A stretch of 64,000 bases of DNA, taken from Bradyrhizobium erythrophlei. GTDB taxonomy: Bacteria; Pseudomonadota; Alphaproteobacteria; Rhizobiales; Xanthobacteraceae. The DNA is taken from positions 5,985,001-6,049,000 of the forward strand of contig NZ_LT670818.1 of assembly GCF_900129505.1 (NCBI RefSeq), read 5' to 3'. Under the pieces are notes generated by a model. It worked only from the letters and a program-made list of their open reading frames with translations, was not told the origin of the DNA and searched no databases. Position numbers and translations under genes: made by a program. The stretch's first letter is position 1. Each line of letters begins with the position of its first letter. Shown here piece by piece: positions 49,989 through 59,549 of the stretch.

Positions 49989-52541
49989 ATGGGTCAGGCA
50001 ATAGCACCGAGGTCGCTGCGTTCAGTCGCCGCAGTGAACCTCGTCAACGAAACATTTGAAAATTATTCGGGACGAAAAGTCTCGGCGGTTGCCGGCCTGA
50101 TCGCAGTCGCATCGTTCTCGGGCGCCGAAGCCCAGCAATCCAACCTGCCGCCGGTGACGGTCGATGCGCCGGTCGAACGGCCGCGCCCTGCGATGTCAAA
50201 GCCTACCCCGGATCAGATTCGGGCCCGCAACGCGCTGCGCCGCGCCGCGCGGCGGACGCAGCCGGCACAGGTCGCGCCGGTGCCGTTTCCCAACGCCGGC
50301 GCCCTGAGCGCCGACCGCAACCCCTACGCGGATGCCGCGGCGCCCTACAAGGTCGATCACCTGCAGGCATCGGGAAAATTCCCCGAGCCACTGCTGAACA
50401 CGCCGAAGACCGTCACGGTGCTAAGCAAGGAGGTTCTGGAAGACGAGAACGCCACCACGCTGAAGCAGGCGATCCTCAGCACCGCCGGCGTGACGCTTGG
50501 CACCGGCGAGGGCGGCAACGCCTTCGGGGACCGCTTCTTCATTCGCGGCTTCGATGCCCGCAACGATATCTTCCTCGACGGCGTGCGCGACGCCGGCGTT
50601 AGCGTCCGCGAGAATTTCTTCACCGAGCAAGTCGAGATCCTGCGCGGACCGGGCTCGTCCTTCGCTGGCCGCGGAACCACCGGCGGGGCGATCAACATCG
50701 TCTCCAAGCAGGCGACGAATGAAAAAAGCTTCTACAACATGGACACCACGTTCGGCACCGACAGCACCAAGCGCGTCGTGCTCGACGTCAACCAGGTCAT
50801 CAGTCCGACGCTGGCGGTGCGCGCCGGCGGATTGTTCCAGGATGCCGGCGTGGCGGGCCGCGACTATATCAAGGACGACCGCAATGGCGGCTTCGTCACG
50901 GCGAAATGGACGCCGCTCGACACCGTCAAATTAACCGCGGGCTATATTCACACCGAGCTGCACGGATTGCCGGACTTCGGCGTGCCGTATTACCGTCCGA
51001 GCACGTCCACTACCGCCGGCGGTCCGTTCCCGGATTTCGGCGCCAACCGCAACAATTTCTACGGCTTCGTCAATCGCGATTTCTACCGGGTCGGGCAGGA
51101 CATCGGAACCATCAACGGTGAAGTCCAGATCACCCCGGACCTGACCCTGAGCGACAAGGTCAGGGTTTCCCGCTCGACGCTGAACTATATCGGCACGATC
51201 CCGGAGTCGCCGGTGCTTGCCAATCCGCTTTCGGCCTCGACCTTCACCGCCAATCCGCAAAGCCGTTATCAGATCACCGACGTCGTCGCCAACCAGACCG
51301 AAGCAACCTACAAGTTCGCCACCGGCGGCTGGAAGCACACGGCACTCGGCGGCGTCGAAGTCTCGCGTGAAACCGCCAGCATCGACAAATATGTCGGCCT
51401 GAGCTCGGAAGTGACCATCGGCACGCCGTTCACCGGCAGCGGATCGCTCAGCGGCATCAGCGTCTTCAATCCGCAAGCGACGTTTCTGCCGTTCGGATCG
51501 GCGGCGCTCTCGGGTTTGCCCACCAATCTCGGCATCGACACCAAGAGCGTCTATCTGCTGGACACCGCCAACTACAACGATCTCGTCATTCTCAATGGCG
51601 GCATCCGTTATGACGACTACAGCATCTCCACCAGCGGCTACGGCACGGTGAACGGGAAGGCGAACGTGTTTGGTTCGCAAGCCGCGGAGTTCGGTTTGCC
51701 GAACTTCAACCTCGGCCTCGTGCTCAAGCCGCTTCCGATCGCCAGCGTCTATGCGGCCTACGCGACCTCGTCGAATCCGGTCGGCGCCGAGTTCGACGGC
51801 ACCAGCAGCGCCTATGGCGGGCTGGCGCCGACGCTCAACGGCGCCGCGAACCAGATTTTCGGGCCTGAAAAAAACACGGCGATCGAGCTCGGCACCAAGT
51901 GGGAGCTGTTCGACCGGCATTTGCTGCTGACGGCCGCGCTGTTCCAGACCGAAAAAGACAATGCGCGCGAATCGCAAAACGTCACTGCCGCTACCGCGAC
52001 GGCGGCTTGCCCCTATCCGGCCAACACGACGGGCTCGGTGTCCTGCATCAGCGCCGGCGCGGCCTATCGCATCCGGGGCATCGATCTCGAAGCTGGCGGC
52101 AAGATCACCGACAAATGGAGCGTGTTCGGCGGACTCGTGCTGATGCAGTCGGAAGTGACGAAGTCGCTGATTCCGCCGGGCAATACAGCGCTGTACACGA
52201 CGAACGTGGGGCTGCCGCTCGCCAACGTCGCGCACCAGTCGTTTAGCCTGCTGAGCAAATATCAGCTCACCGATGTCTGGGAACTCGGCGGGCAGGCGGT
52301 CTATCGGTCGAAGATGTATGGCGGCACCTATCTTGCCGCGAACCAGGGTACGTCGCTGCCGAGCTACTGGCGCTTCGATGCGTTTGCCGAGGCCAAGATC
52401 GACAAGAACTGGACCGCAAAACTGTTTGTCGCCAACATCTTCAACAAGCTCTATTACGACGCGTTTTACCAGAGCGCGGCGCCATTCGTTCTGGTGGCGC
52501 CAGGCCGCAGTGCCTCGCTGGTCATCTCGGCCAGGTTCTGA
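49989..52541 (+). CDS. TonB-dependent siderophore receptor (catecholate type, Fiu-like)
   Basis: An 850-residue outer-membrane receptor. After a signal region ([18 protein letters not shown]) comes an Ala/Pro-rich segment, then the plug domain ([59 protein letters not shown]) and a 22-strand barrel ending in the aromatic SLVISARF terminus. GAGGGG lies about 7 bases before ATG 49989; an earlier in-frame codon exists at 49938. Pairing with a PKHD-type hydroxylase immediately downstream is the same arrangement as fiu-ybiX, supporting a catecholate ferric-siderophore substrate. Confidence 0.93.
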   Translation: MGQAIAPRSLRSVAAVNLVNETFENYSGRKVSAVAGLIAVASFSGAEAQQSNLPPVTVDAPVERPRPAMSKPTPDQIRARNALRRAARRTQPAQVAPVPFPNAGALSADRNPYADAAAPYKVDHLQASGKFPEPLLNTPKTVTVLSKEVLEDENATTLKQAILSTAGVTLGTGEGGNAFGDRFFIRGFDARNDIFLDGVRDAGVSVRENFFTEQVEILRGPGSSFAGRGTTGGAINIVSKQATNEKSFYNMDTTFGTDSTKRVVLDVNQVISPTLAVRAGGLFQDAGVAGRDYIKDDRNGGFVTAKWTPLDTVKLTAGYIHTELHGLPDFGVPYYRPSTSTTAGGPFPDFGANRNNFYGFVNRDFYRVGQDIGTINGEVQITPDLTLSDKVRVSRSTLNYIGTIPESPVLANPLSASTFTANPQSRYQITDVVANQTEATYKFATGGWKHTALGGVEVSRETASIDKYVGLSSEVTIGTPFTGSGSLSGISVFNPQATFLPFGSAALSGLPTNLGIDTKSVYLLDTANYNDLVILNGGIRYDDYSISTSGYGTVNGKANVFGSQAAEFGLPNFNLGLVLKPLPIASVYAAYATSSNPVGAEFDGTSSAYGGLAPTLNGAANQIFGPEKNTAIELGTKWELFDRHLLLTAALFQTEKDNARESQNVTAATATAACPYPANTTGSVSCISAGAAYRIRGIDLEAGGKITDKWSVFGGLVLMQSEVTKSLIPPGNTALYTTNVGLPLANVAHQSFSLLSKYQLTDVWELGGQAVYRSKMYGGTYLAANQGTSLPSYWRFDAFAEAKIDKNWTAKLFVANIFNKLYYDAFYQSAAPFVLVAPGRSASLVISARF

Positions 52542-52546
52542 CCGCC

Positions 52547-53236
52547 ATGATGATCTGTGTCCCCCAGGTCCTCAGCAAAAACGAGGTGGCGGATTTCCGC
52601 CTCCTGATGGATGGCCACGCGTGGGAAGACGGCCGTTCCACCGCGGGCGCGCAGTCGGCCGATGTCAAAAGTAATGAGCAATTGCCGCCGGACAGCGAAC
52701 TGGCACGCAAGCTCGGCAACCGCATCATCTCGGCACTGACGTCCAGTCCGCGGTTCGTCTCGGCGGCGGTGCCGCTGCAGATCTTTCCGCCGCTGTTCAA
52801 TCGTTATGCCGCCGCGGGCGGGCACCATTTCGGCATCCACGTCGACAACGCCGTGCGCGGGGATCGTCTCAGCGGCTTGCGGATCCGGACCGATCTGTCG
52901 GTGACGCTGTTTCTGTCGGAGCCTTCGGAATATGACGGCGGGGAACTGGTGGTCGAAGACCTCTACGGCTCCCACGAGGTCAAGCTGCCGGCCGGCGATC
53001 TCGTGCTTTATCCCTCGTCCAGCCTGCATATGGTGACGCCGGTCACCCGCGGCATGCGCGTGGCGTCGTTTTTCTGGCTGCAGAGCATGATCCGGGATGC
53101 CCACGCCCGCAGCATGATCTTCGATCTCGATACGGCGATTCAGGAACTGGTCCAGCGTCTCGGCCGAAATGACCCTGAAACGGTCAAATTGACGGGTATC
53201 TATCACAACCTCATTCGCTACTGGGCCGAAGTATGA
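52547..53236 (+). CDS. PKHD-type Fe(II)/2-oxoglutarate-dependent hydroxylase (YbiX/PiuC family)
   Basis: A 229-residue dioxygenase-fold protein. The iron triad is visible as His-x-Asp in [11 protein letters not shown] and the distal His in [13 protein letters not shown], with the following Arg likely binding 2-oxoglutarate. Length matches YbiX/PiuC (about 225-230). The ATG is 5 bases after the receptor stop. Members are consistently found beside catecholate siderophore receptors; their substrate is not firmly known. Confidence 0.93.
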   Translation: MMICVPQVLSKNEVADFRLLMDGHAWEDGRSTAGAQSADVKSNEQLPPDSELARKLGNRIISALTSSPRFVSAAVPLQIFPPLFNRYAAAGGHHFGIHVDNAVRGDRLSGLRIRTDLSVTLFLSEPSEYDGGELVVEDLYGSHEVKLPAGDLVLYPSSSLHMVTPVTRGMRVASFFWLQSMIRDAHARSMIFDLDTAIQELVQRLGRNDPETVKLTGIYHNLIRYWAEV

Positions 53237-53263
53237 ACACTTCGCTAGGCGCGATCCCCGAGA

Positions 53264-53278
53264 TGTTATACTGTAACA
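53264..53278. promoter_or_regulatory. Zur-box-like dyad TGTTATACTGTAACA with overlapping -10
   Basis: Arms TGTTA and TAACA surround TACTG. This resembles the alphaproteobacterial Zur box (TGTTATA-type dyad), and TATACT within it fits a -10 element. It lies 54 bases before the DUF2946 gene and after the hydroxylase stop, so it probably separates a second transcription unit (DUF2946-exbB-exbD-tonB) from the receptor unit. Confidence 0.5.
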
Positions 53279-53331
53279 GTCGGAGCAGCTGCGGCGGGTT
53301 TCCAGATGTTGCTGTCAAGGCGCGTGCCGAC

Positions 53332-53796
53332 ATGAAATGGTTCCGATCAAACATCAGAATGGGATCGCAGCTCGCGTTGCTCGCGCTGGCGATCCAGTTT
53401 CTGTTGTCGTTCGGACATTTCCACGGCGGCCACGCGTCAGTTGCATCGGCGGATGCGACGCGGCAGGGACTGCACGACGGCATTGCTTTCGCGGCTGATG
53501 CATCGGACCAGGCCGTTTCACCTGCGAATATCCCTGGCCCGAAGGTCTTTGGTGCGAAGATCGTGGTCCCGGTCCGGCTGAAGACCTCTTCCGATCATGC
53601 GCCCTTGGGTCATGCCGGCGACGATTGCGCGATCTGCGCCGTCATGGCGCTGGCCAATACCATGCTGGACGCGGCACCACCTTTGCTGCCGTCGCCGCAT
53701 GCGACCGCATTCTCCTACAAGCCTATCGCCGCACGCTTCGCCGAACCGGACCCGGTACGCGTCGCCTTCCAGCCGCGCGCGCCGCCGACCGCCTGA
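53332..53796 (+). CDS. DUF2946 family protein
   Basis: A 154-residue exported protein: N-terminal hydrophobic anchor (QLALLALAIQFLLSFGHFHG) with His residues just after it, and the family's GDDCAICAVMALANTM segment containing two cysteines. DUF2946 genes commonly sit beside TonB systems for copper, zinc or other metals; the His and Cys residues suggest metal contact, but function is unknown. ATG 53332 is preferred because the dyad/promoter at 53264 lies inside the longer open frame that begins at 53233. Confidence 0.8.
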   Translation: MKWFRSNIRMGSQLALLALAIQFLLSFGHFHGGHASVASADATRQGLHDGIAFAADASDQAVSPANIPGPKVFGAKIVVPVRLKTSSDHAPLGHAGDDCAICAVMALANTMLDAAPPLLPSPHATAFSYKPIAARFAEPDPVRVAFQPRAPPTA

Positions 53797-53919
53797 CATC
53801 GGTGGCCGGCATGACGTGTTCACGTCCATTCGGCCGCATCGCGATCTCCGCGGCATTCCGCAAGCGCTTTGGCTGGCCGGATGCATGCGTCACATTCTGA
53901 TCCGCAACTGGACCGCACT

Positions 53920-54909
53920 ATGAAACGTTTTTCCCTTCGAGCGACTCTTGGCGTGATGAATCTCGGCTTGATGTCGGCGCTCGCGACACTGTTGCTTGCG
54001 TCGCCAGCATCCGCGCAGCAGCAGGGCGCAGCCCCCGCGGCGCAACAAGCTCCCGCGCTGTCGCAACCCGCGACCGTTCCGGCGCAAGCCGCGCCGGCGA
54101 TGCAGGCTCCGGCGACATCGGCGGCCATTCCATCCGCGCCGGTGCCCGCAGCCTCGGACGCGCCGGTTTCCGCCGATACCGGCGGCAAGGCGCTGAAATC
54201 GACCGGGCTGCACGAGCTGTCGCCGTGGTCGATGTTCCTGTCGGCCGACGTCCTGGTCAAGGCCGTGATGATCGGGCTGGCCTTCGCCTCGCTGATGACC
54301 TGGACCATTTTCATCGCCAAGATGGTCGAGCTGTCGGTCGTGCAGCGCAAATTGCGCGGGGCCCTCAAAAAGATCGGCGATGCCCGCTCGCTGGCGGAAG
54401 CGCAGTTCGCGCTTGGCGCCAAGGACAGCGTGCTGTCGTCGTTGCTGGCCGCCGCAATGCGCGAGGGCAGGCTGTCGGCGGGAATTTCCAGCGACGCCGG
54501 CATCAAGGAGCGGGCGGCCTCGAGCTTTGCCGAGATCGTGCGCGCCGAGGCGCGGCGGATCCGGCTCGGCATGGGCGTGCTGGCGACCATCGGCGCGACG
54601 TCGCCCTTCGTCGGACTGTTCGGCACGGTGTGGGGCATCATGAACAGCTTTATCGGCATTTCGAAATCGCAGACCACCAATCTGGCCGTGGTCGCACCCG
54701 GCATCGCCGAGGCGCTGCTCGCCACCGCCTTCGGCCTCGCCGCGGCGATTCCGGCCGTCATCATCTACAATCACTTTTCGCGGGTGACGAAGGGTTACCT
54801 GGAACTGATCGGCCGGGCTTCGGGCGCGGCGGCACGGCTGTTGTCGCGCGATCTCGACCGCACCCATGTCAGTTCGCTCGGCAGCATCAATTCGCGCGCG
54901 GCGGAGTAG
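53920..54909 (+). CDS. exbB: ExbB, TonB-system energiser (MotA/TolQ/ExbB family)
   Basis: A 329-residue inner-membrane protein longer than E. coli ExbB because of a signal-like N-terminus and a periplasmic Ala/Pro/Gln-rich segment (about 25-85). Three membrane segments follow: LVKAVMIGLAFASLMTWTIF, then GVLATIGATSPFVGLFGTVW and LLATAFGLAAAIPAVIIYNH. The TSPFVGLFGTVWGIM motif is the family hallmark. It forms the proton channel with ExbD (next gene, 3-base gap) that drives TonB-dependent receptors such as the one at 49989. Confidence 0.95.
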   Translation: MKRFSLRATLGVMNLGLMSALATLLLASPASAQQQGAAPAAQQAPALSQPATVPAQAAPAMQAPATSAAIPSAPVPAASDAPVSADTGGKALKSTGLHELSPWSMFLSADVLVKAVMIGLAFASLMTWTIFIAKMVELSVVQRKLRGALKKIGDARSLAEAQFALGAKDSVLSSLLAAAMREGRLSAGISSDAGIKERAASSFAEIVRAEARRIRLGMGVLATIGATSPFVGLFGTVWGIMNSFIGISKSQTTNLAVVAPGIAEALLATAFGLAAAIPAVIIYNHFSRVTKGYLELIGRASGAAARLLSRDLDRTHVSSLGSINSRAAE

Positions 54910-54912
54910 GCG

Positions 54913-55380
54913 ATGGCCATTTCACTCTCAGACAGTGACATCGACGACGACCATGATTTCGCGGAAACCCACGAGATCAACGTCACGCCGTTCATCGACG
55001 TCATCCTCGTCCTTCTGATCATCTTCATGGTGGCGGCGCCGCTGTCGACCGTCGATCTTCCGATTGACCTGCCGTCCTCGACCGCGACCCCGCAGAAGAA
55101 GCCGGACAAGCCGACCTATCTCACGATCAAGCCCGACCTCGCGCTGGCGGTCGGGGAGAACCCGGTCAAGCGCGGTGATCTCGTGCGCACGCTGGATGCG
55201 ATGGCAGACAGCAGCAAGGATCGCTTCATCTTCCTGCGCGCCGATCGCGCGGTGCCTTACGGCGAGATGATGGACGTGCTGGAGATTCTGCGCGCCGGCG
55301 GCTATTCGAAGATCAAGCTGGTGGCGCTGGAAGGTGTTCCGAACGCGGACCCACCGGCGCTGGAAACTCCAAAACCTTGA
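54913..55380 (+). CDS. exbD: ExbD, TonB-system proton channel subunit
   Basis: A 155-residue protein with a single N-terminal membrane segment, TPFIDVILVLLIIFMVAAPL, whose Asp is the conserved proton-carrying residue. The periplasmic domain follows (SRDRFIFLRADRAVPYGEMM-like region). Gap of 3 bases from ExbB. Length is slightly above the usual 140. Confidence 0.95.
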   Translation: MAISLSDSDIDDDHDFAETHEINVTPFIDVILVLLIIFMVAAPLSTVDLPIDLPSSTATPQKKPDKPTYLTIKPDLALAVGENPVKRGDLVRTLDAMADSSKDRFIFLRADRAVPYGEMMDVLEILRAGGYSKIKLVALEGVPNADPPALETPKP

Positions 55381-55412
55381 GCGCAAGACTTGAGCGTATC
55401 AAGACCTTGAGC
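55371..55412. repeat. Three short direct repeats AAGACCTTGAGC between exbD and tonB
   Basis: Near-identical units AAAACCTTGAGC, AAGACTTGAGC and AAGACCTTGAGC occur in a row, the first overlapping the exbD stop codon. They fill the exbD-tonB gap. This looks like local slippage duplication; a translational role is not evident. Confidence 0.5.
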
Positions 55413-55428
55413 ATATGACGTGATCGCG

Positions 55429-56223
55429 ATGTCCGACCTCGATACTGAATCAAGATCGTCCCGGCGGCTGTGGATCTTCGCAGGCCTGGGCGCGCTCACG
55501 CTTCACTTGGGCGGCGCGGCGCTGGCGATCGCGCATCTCAATAGCGTGGACCTAGATGAGGACCTCGGTGCGCCTGCGATCGAGATCGGCTTGGAGATGA
55601 CGTCGCCCCATCTGGAACCGACCGATCTGCCGCCGGGTCCGGACACCGAGGCGTCCGTGGCGTCGCCGGCGATCGCCGAACAGAAGGCCGAGCTGAAAGA
55701 GACCGACCTGCCAAAGGACACGCCGACGGAAACCGAGGATCCGGATCGGGTGGTGACGCCGAACGATTCCAAGAAGCCGGTGGAGGACGATACGAAAATC
55801 GCCGCGGTGCAGGCGGCGGCATCCACGGAATCGGTCGCGGCGGAGGCGACCGCGACGCCGAGTTCGGAAAATATTCCGGAAGGGACGCGCTCGGTCGCTC
55901 CGGCGCAGGGAACCGGCGAAAGCGCGCGGCGGATCCGCGCGACCTGGCAGAAGGAACTGATCGCCCATCTGGACAGGCACAAGCGCTACCCGGCGGAGCG
56001 TTCGCTGAAGAGTGCCGAGATACTGGTCAGCTTCGTGCTCGACCGGCTGGGACATGTATTGTCGGCCAGTGTGGTCAAGGGATCCGGTGACGCCGCGTTC
56101 GATGAGGCGGCGCTGGCGATGGTGCGAAAATCCGATCCGGTGCCGCGGCCACCGCCGACGGTCGCCGACGAGGGATTGAATTTCACCTTGCCGGTGATCT
56201 TCCGGGTCAAGGGAAAGAGCTGA
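55429..56223 (+). CDS. tonB: TonB family energy transducer
   Basis: About 264 residues: cytoplasmic N-terminus, one membrane anchor (LWIFAGLGALTLHLGGAALA) with the conserved His used in ExbB/ExbD coupling, a long periplasmic linker (about 50-160) and a C-terminal TonB domain (KELIAHLDRHKRYPAERSLK; ILVSFVLDRLGHVLSASVVK; DEAALAMVRKSDPVPRPPP). The linker is mainly acidic with Thr/Ala rather than the usual Pro-Lys/Pro-Glu rods. GTG 55420 is an alternative start. Confidence 0.93.
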   Translation: MSDLDTESRSSRRLWIFAGLGALTLHLGGAALAIAHLNSVDLDEDLGAPAIEIGLEMTSPHLEPTDLPPGPDTEASVASPAIAEQKAELKETDLPKDTPTETEDPDRVVTPNDSKKPVEDDTKIAAVQAAASTESVAAEATATPSSENIPEGTRSVAPAQGTGESARRIRATWQKELIAHLDRHKRYPAERSLKSAEILVSFVLDRLGHVLSASVVKGSGDAAFDEAALAMVRKSDPVPRPPPTVADEGLNFTLPVIFRVKGKS

Positions 56224-56266
56224 TTTCCGGGCGGCGTTGACCCGCCTTCAAAGTTTCGGCCGTACG

Positions 56267-56704
56267 TCAGCGCAGGTAAAACTGGATGCCGACATAGACG
56301 ACGACCAGGGAGGCGAAGATCAGCGCCACCGGCAGCCGGGGTTTTGCGTCCGTCCCACCCATCGCCTTCCGCCCGGCGGCTTTCTTCGGCGCCGGCGGAC
56401 GCTTGAAGGCGGTGACGTTGTCTTTCTCTTGAACGGGCGATTGGGCGGGAAGCTCGGGCGGTGTGCCGGCGCCGCCCATCTCGCCGTAATAGGCCTGGTA
56501 CATCAGCTTGATGGTCGCCTCGGTCGCCTCGGTCTCGGGCATCTGCTTGAGCAGGCCCTTGTAGCTTTTGAGGAAGGTCTGGGCCTCCTGGGGCAGCGCA
56601 GACGCGCCGTTCAGCTTGGCCATCATCTTCCAGGTCGCGAAATCGGCTCTGGCCCTAGTGTCCGCGCGTCGCGCGATCAGCATATCGGCAGCCTTGATCA
56701 CCAT
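56267..56704 (-). CDS. Hypothetical protein with C-terminal membrane anchor
   Basis: A 145-residue protein. The N-terminal half is helical and charged, the middle is Pro/Lys-rich (AFKRPPAPKKAAGRKAMGG) and the last 20 residues form one membrane segment (LPVALIFASLVVVYVGIQFY), giving a tail-anchored topology. No known family recognised. It converges on tonB (43-base gap) and lies downstream of the site-2 protease gene on the same strand, 31 bases after its stop. Confidence 0.7.
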   Translation of the reverse strand: MVIKAADMLIARRADTRARADFATWKMMAKLNGASALPQEAQTFLKSYKGLLKQMPETEATEATIKLMYQAYYGEMGGAGTPPELPAQSPVQEKDNVTAFKRPPAPKKAAGRKAMGGTDAKPRLPVALIFASLVVVYVGIQFYLR

Positions 56705-56735
56705 GCCCTCGGCCTTTTCCGGCGGTTTATTTGCA

Positions 56736-57416
56736 TTACGCGTTCCCGGTGACCACCAGAAGCAGTTGGATTACATAGCCGGTCATCGTTTGCAGTATGG
56801 TTGAGATAATATCAAGATTTAGACCGAACTGCGAACCGGCAAGCGGAAGCAGGATCAGAATTCCGATCAGGATCAGCATTCCGAACGGTTCCAAGCGGGC
56901 GAGGGACGCGCCGAGCGCCCGCGGCAGCAGCCCGACCGCGACCCGGCCGCCGTCCAGCGGAGGTATCGGCAGCATATTGAAAACCGCCAGCACGACATTG
57001 ATGAGAAGTGTGTTTTTGAGGTTGTCGGCGACCCATTGCGCCGCATTCGCAGGCAGGAAGCCCAGGATATGGAACGCCAAAGCGGCGGCCAGAGCCAGCG
57101 CGATATTGGTGGCGGGGCCGGCCAGCGCCACCCAGACCATATCGATCCGGGGATTGCGAAGTGCGCGAAAGTTCACCGGTACCGGCTTGGCATAGCCGAA
57201 CAGAAACGGCGAATGGGCGAGCAGCAGCATCGCCGGCAGTATCAGGGTGCCGAAGGGATCGATATGGACAAGTGGATTGAAGCTGACCCGGCCGCGGTCA
57301 AAGGCGGTGTTGTCGCCGAGGGCATGGGCGACGAAGCCGTGCGCGGCCTCATGGAAGGTGATGGCGATGATGAGCGGCAGTACCCAGACCGACAGGTCGT
57401 AGAGGCTGATATTCAC
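56736..57416 (-). CDS. Site-2 protease family membrane zinc metalloprotease (M50)
   Basis: A 226-residue integral membrane protease with about six hydrophobic segments. Zinc motif HEAAH at residues 22-26 lies in the first segment, and NMLPIPPLDGGRVAVG supplies the third ligand (Asp) in the later segment. It is the short, PDZ-less type common in bacteria, of unknown substrate. GTG start with AGGA upstream. Confidence 0.92.
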   Translation of the reverse strand: MNISLYDLSVWVLPLIIAITFHEAAHGFVAHALGDNTAFDRGRVSFNPLVHIDPFGTLILPAMLLLAHSPFLFGYAKPVPVNFRALRNPRIDMVWVALAGPATNIALALAAALAFHILGFLPANAAQWVADNLKNTLLINVVLAVFNMLPIPPLDGGRVAVGLLPRALGASLARLEPFGMLILIGILILLPLAGSQFGLNLDIISTILQTMTGYVIQLLLVVTGNA

Positions 57417-57495
57417 GGGCGTCCTGACCGGTTCGATGGCTGGGCTGGGCTAACATGTATTCATGAACCAACGCCGCCAACAGGGGGCTTGCGGC

Positions 57496-57890
57496 TCAGG
57501 CCGGCACCGTCCCCTGATATTGCGGCAGGCCGTCGTCGAGCTTCACCCAGTCCATCTTTTCCGCGAACCAGATGTGGTCGGTCGGCGCAAATGCGTTGCG
57601 GTCGTCGAAGGTGGCCAGTGCCACGCCCGCAGCGGTTCCGTTCCGCCGCCAGGAGAACAGCCGCGTGCCACAGCTCTTGCAGAACACCCGGTCGAGCGCC
57701 TCCGACGAGGCATAGCGGGCCGTCTCGCCTTCGCGGTTTGCGGGAACAGCGCGCGGGCAAAGAAAGGCGATCCCATCGCCTTCTGGCAGTTGCGGCAATG
57801 GCAGATGCGGACATTGATCGGCTCGCCCTCGGCCCTGAACCGCACCGCGCCGCACAGGCATCCACCTTCTCGGATCATGATGTCGCCCAT
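57496..57890 (-). pseudogene. GFA-family (glutathione-dependent formaldehyde-activating-like) gene, frameshifted
   Basis: The N-terminal part starts at ATG 57890 ([37 protein letters not shown]) with Cys residues of the zinc centre. Near 57745 the family sequence moves to another frame, continuing as [36 protein letters not shown] and [19 protein letters not shown] to a stop at 57496. The frame change corresponds to a single missing base. The coding signal is intact on both sides, so the disruption is recent or a sequencing error. It starts 3 bases after the upstream SDR stop, on the same strand. Confidence 0.85.
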
Positions 57891-57893
57891 GCT

Positions 57894-58640
57894 CTAATAC
57901 GTCGCGCGCCCGCCGGAAATATCGAACACCGCGCCGGTCGAGAACGAGCAATCCTCCGACGCCAGCCACGCCACCATCGCCGCGAGCTCTTCCACCAGGA
58001 CAAAACGGTTCTTCGGGATCTTCGACAGCATGAAGTCGATATGCGCTTGCGTCAGCTGGTCGAAGATCGCGGTCTTGGCCGCGGCCGGCGTTACCGCGTT
58101 GACGGCGATGTCGTAACCGGCGAGTTCCTTGCCGAGCGATTTGGTCAGCGCGATCAGGCCGGCTTTCGACGCCGAGTAATGCGCCGCGTTGGGGTTGCCT
58201 TCCTTGCCGGCGATGGAGGCGATGTTGACGATGCGGCCGTATTTCTCCTTGACCATCGAAGGTACGATCGCCTTGCAGCAGATGAAGGGTCCGTCGAGAT
58301 TGATGCGCAGCACCTTGCGCCATTCGTCGAGATCGGTTTCCCACACCGTCTTGTTGACCCCGGCGATGCCGGCATTGTTGACGAGGATGTCGATCTTGCC
58401 GAACGCCTTGAGCGTCGCGTCGCGGGTCTGCTCGACCGCGGCGATATCCGACACGTCCACCTTGAACGCGATAACGGAGCTGCCGATTTCCTTGGCCGTC
58501 TTCTCGGCGTACGGCAGGTCATGATCCCAGATCGCCACCTTGGCGCCGGAACTGACAAAGCGTTCGGTGATCGCGCGCCCAAACCCTTGCGCGCCGCCGG
58601 TGACCACGGCGCAACGGCCGTTCAGATCGATCTTGTTCAT
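57894..58640 (-). CDS. Short-chain dehydrogenase/reductase (first of two)
   Basis: A 248-residue NAD(P)-dependent Rossmann enzyme. Cofactor motif TGGAQGFG, structural NNAG, and active-site YSASKAG are all present, with the Ser about 13 residues before Tyr in NIASIAG. The ATG at 58640 is chosen; AAGGA lies 9 bases upstream. It may oxidise an intermediate of the sugar-acid pathway with the SDR at 58781 and the dehydratase at 59633; 3-oxoacyl reductase is less likely in this context. Confidence 0.9.
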   Translation of the reverse strand: MNKIDLNGRCAVVTGGAQGFGRAITERFVSSGAKVAIWDHDLPYAEKTAKEIGSSVIAFKVDVSDIAAVEQTRDATLKAFGKIDILVNNAGIAGVNKTVWETDLDEWRKVLRINLDGPFICCKAIVPSMVKEKYGRIVNIASIAGKEGNPNAAHYSASKAGLIALTKSLGKELAGYDIAVNAVTPAAAKTAIFDQLTQAHIDFMLSKIPKNRFVLVEELAAMVAWLASEDCSFSTGAVFDISGGRATY

Positions 58641-58666
58641 TGGGGAGGGTCCTTTCGTTTGGTGGT

Positions 58667-58765
58667 CCTCATGGTGAGGAGCGCGCTTTTGCGCGCGTCT
58701 CGAACCATGATGCCCGTGGCCCATCTTTCGAGACGCGGCCAAGAGGCCGCTCCTCGGGATGAGGA
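58667..58765. repeat. Bradyrhizobium-type palindromic intergenic repeat (copy 1)
   Basis: A roughly 100-base imperfect palindrome: CCTCATGGTGAGGAGCGCGC at the left matches CTCCTCGGGATGAGGAG at the right, and CGTCTCGAACCAT pairs with the inner GAGACG. It fills the gap between the two SDR genes. Elements of this form recur in intergenic DNA of Bradyrhizobium and relatives; transcribed, it would form a long stem-loop. Confidence 0.65.
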
Positions 58766-58780
58766 GTTATTTCACATCTC

Positions 58781-59515
58781 CTACAGCGTCCAGCCGCCGT
58801 CGATGATGTGGGCGACGCCGGTGGTGAACGCGCTTTCGTCGCTGGCGAGATAGACCGCGAGGGCTGCGATTTCTTCGGCGGTGCCGAGTCGCCCCATTGG
58901 CTGGCGGCTGACGAACATTTCGCGCCCCTGCGGACCCGCCGCCGCCGCGCGGTCCAGCATCGACGGCGTCTCGATGGTGCCGGGGCAGATGCAGTTGCAA
59001 CGGATGCCCTTGGTGATGAAATCGACGGCTACCGCGCGCGTCAGTGCTGCGACCGCCGCCTTGGTCGCGCCGTAGACGTAGCGGTTGGGGGCCGCCTTGA
59101 ACACGCCGGCGGCCGAGGAGACGTTGACGATCGAGCCGCCGCCTTTTTCCAGCATGCCCGGCAGGAACGCCCGCAGCGTGCGGTGCATCGACTTGACGTT
59201 GAGGTCGAAGGAAAAATCCCAGTCTTCGTCCGAGCATTCCAGCACAGTGCCGTGGTGCACGAAGCCCGCCGCGTTGAACAGGATATCGACCGGGCCGACA
59301 CGCTTGGCCATCGCATTCACGGCGGCGGTATCGCACACGTCGAGCCGCGCCACTTCGGAGACGCCTTCCTTGGCGAGCGTGGCGAGGCCCTTTTCGTCGA
59401 TGTCGGTGGCGAACACGGTGGCGCCTTCGCGCGCAAAGGCGATGGCCGTGGCACGCCCGATGCCCGCCGCACCTGCGGTGACGAAGGCGCGTTTGCCCTT
59501 GAGGCGGTCTGACAT
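58781..59515 (-). CDS. Short-chain dehydrogenase/reductase, 2-keto-3-deoxy-sugar-acid dehydrogenase-like
   Basis: A 244-residue SDR with TAGAAGIGRATA (cofactor), FNAAG, NVSSAAG and YGATKAAV (Tyr-x3-Lys) motifs. The LDVCDTAAV region and ICPGTIETPSM resemble 2-keto-3-deoxy-L-fuconate/rhamnonate dehydrogenases and mammalian BDH2. GGGAGA lies 6 bases before ATG. Position next to an IlvD/Edd dehydratase supports oxidation of a 2-keto-3-deoxy acid, the dehydratase product. The exact sugar is not determined. Confidence 0.9.
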   Translation of the reverse strand: MSDRLKGKRAFVTAGAAGIGRATAIAFAREGATVFATDIDEKGLATLAKEGVSEVARLDVCDTAAVNAMAKRVGPVDILFNAAGFVHHGTVLECSDEDWDFSFDLNVKSMHRTLRAFLPGMLEKGGGSIVNVSSAAGVFKAAPNRYVYGATKAAVAALTRAVAVDFITKGIRCNCICPGTIETPSMLDRAAAAGPQGREMFVSRQPMGRLGTAEEIAALAVYLASDESAFTTGVAHIIDGGWTL

Positions 59516-59549
59516 TTTTTTCTCCCGAATATTATCGTCGAATTTTGCT

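Noticed and set aside
53233..53331. Earlier start for the DUF2946 gene overlapping the hydroxylase stop
   Set aside because: The Zur-like dyad and -10 element fall inside it and the extra residues do not resemble the family; kept only as an alternative.
57036..58853. 605-residue plus-strand frame across the M50 protease, GFA and SDR genes
   Set aside because: It runs antisense to three recognisable genes and has no family features.
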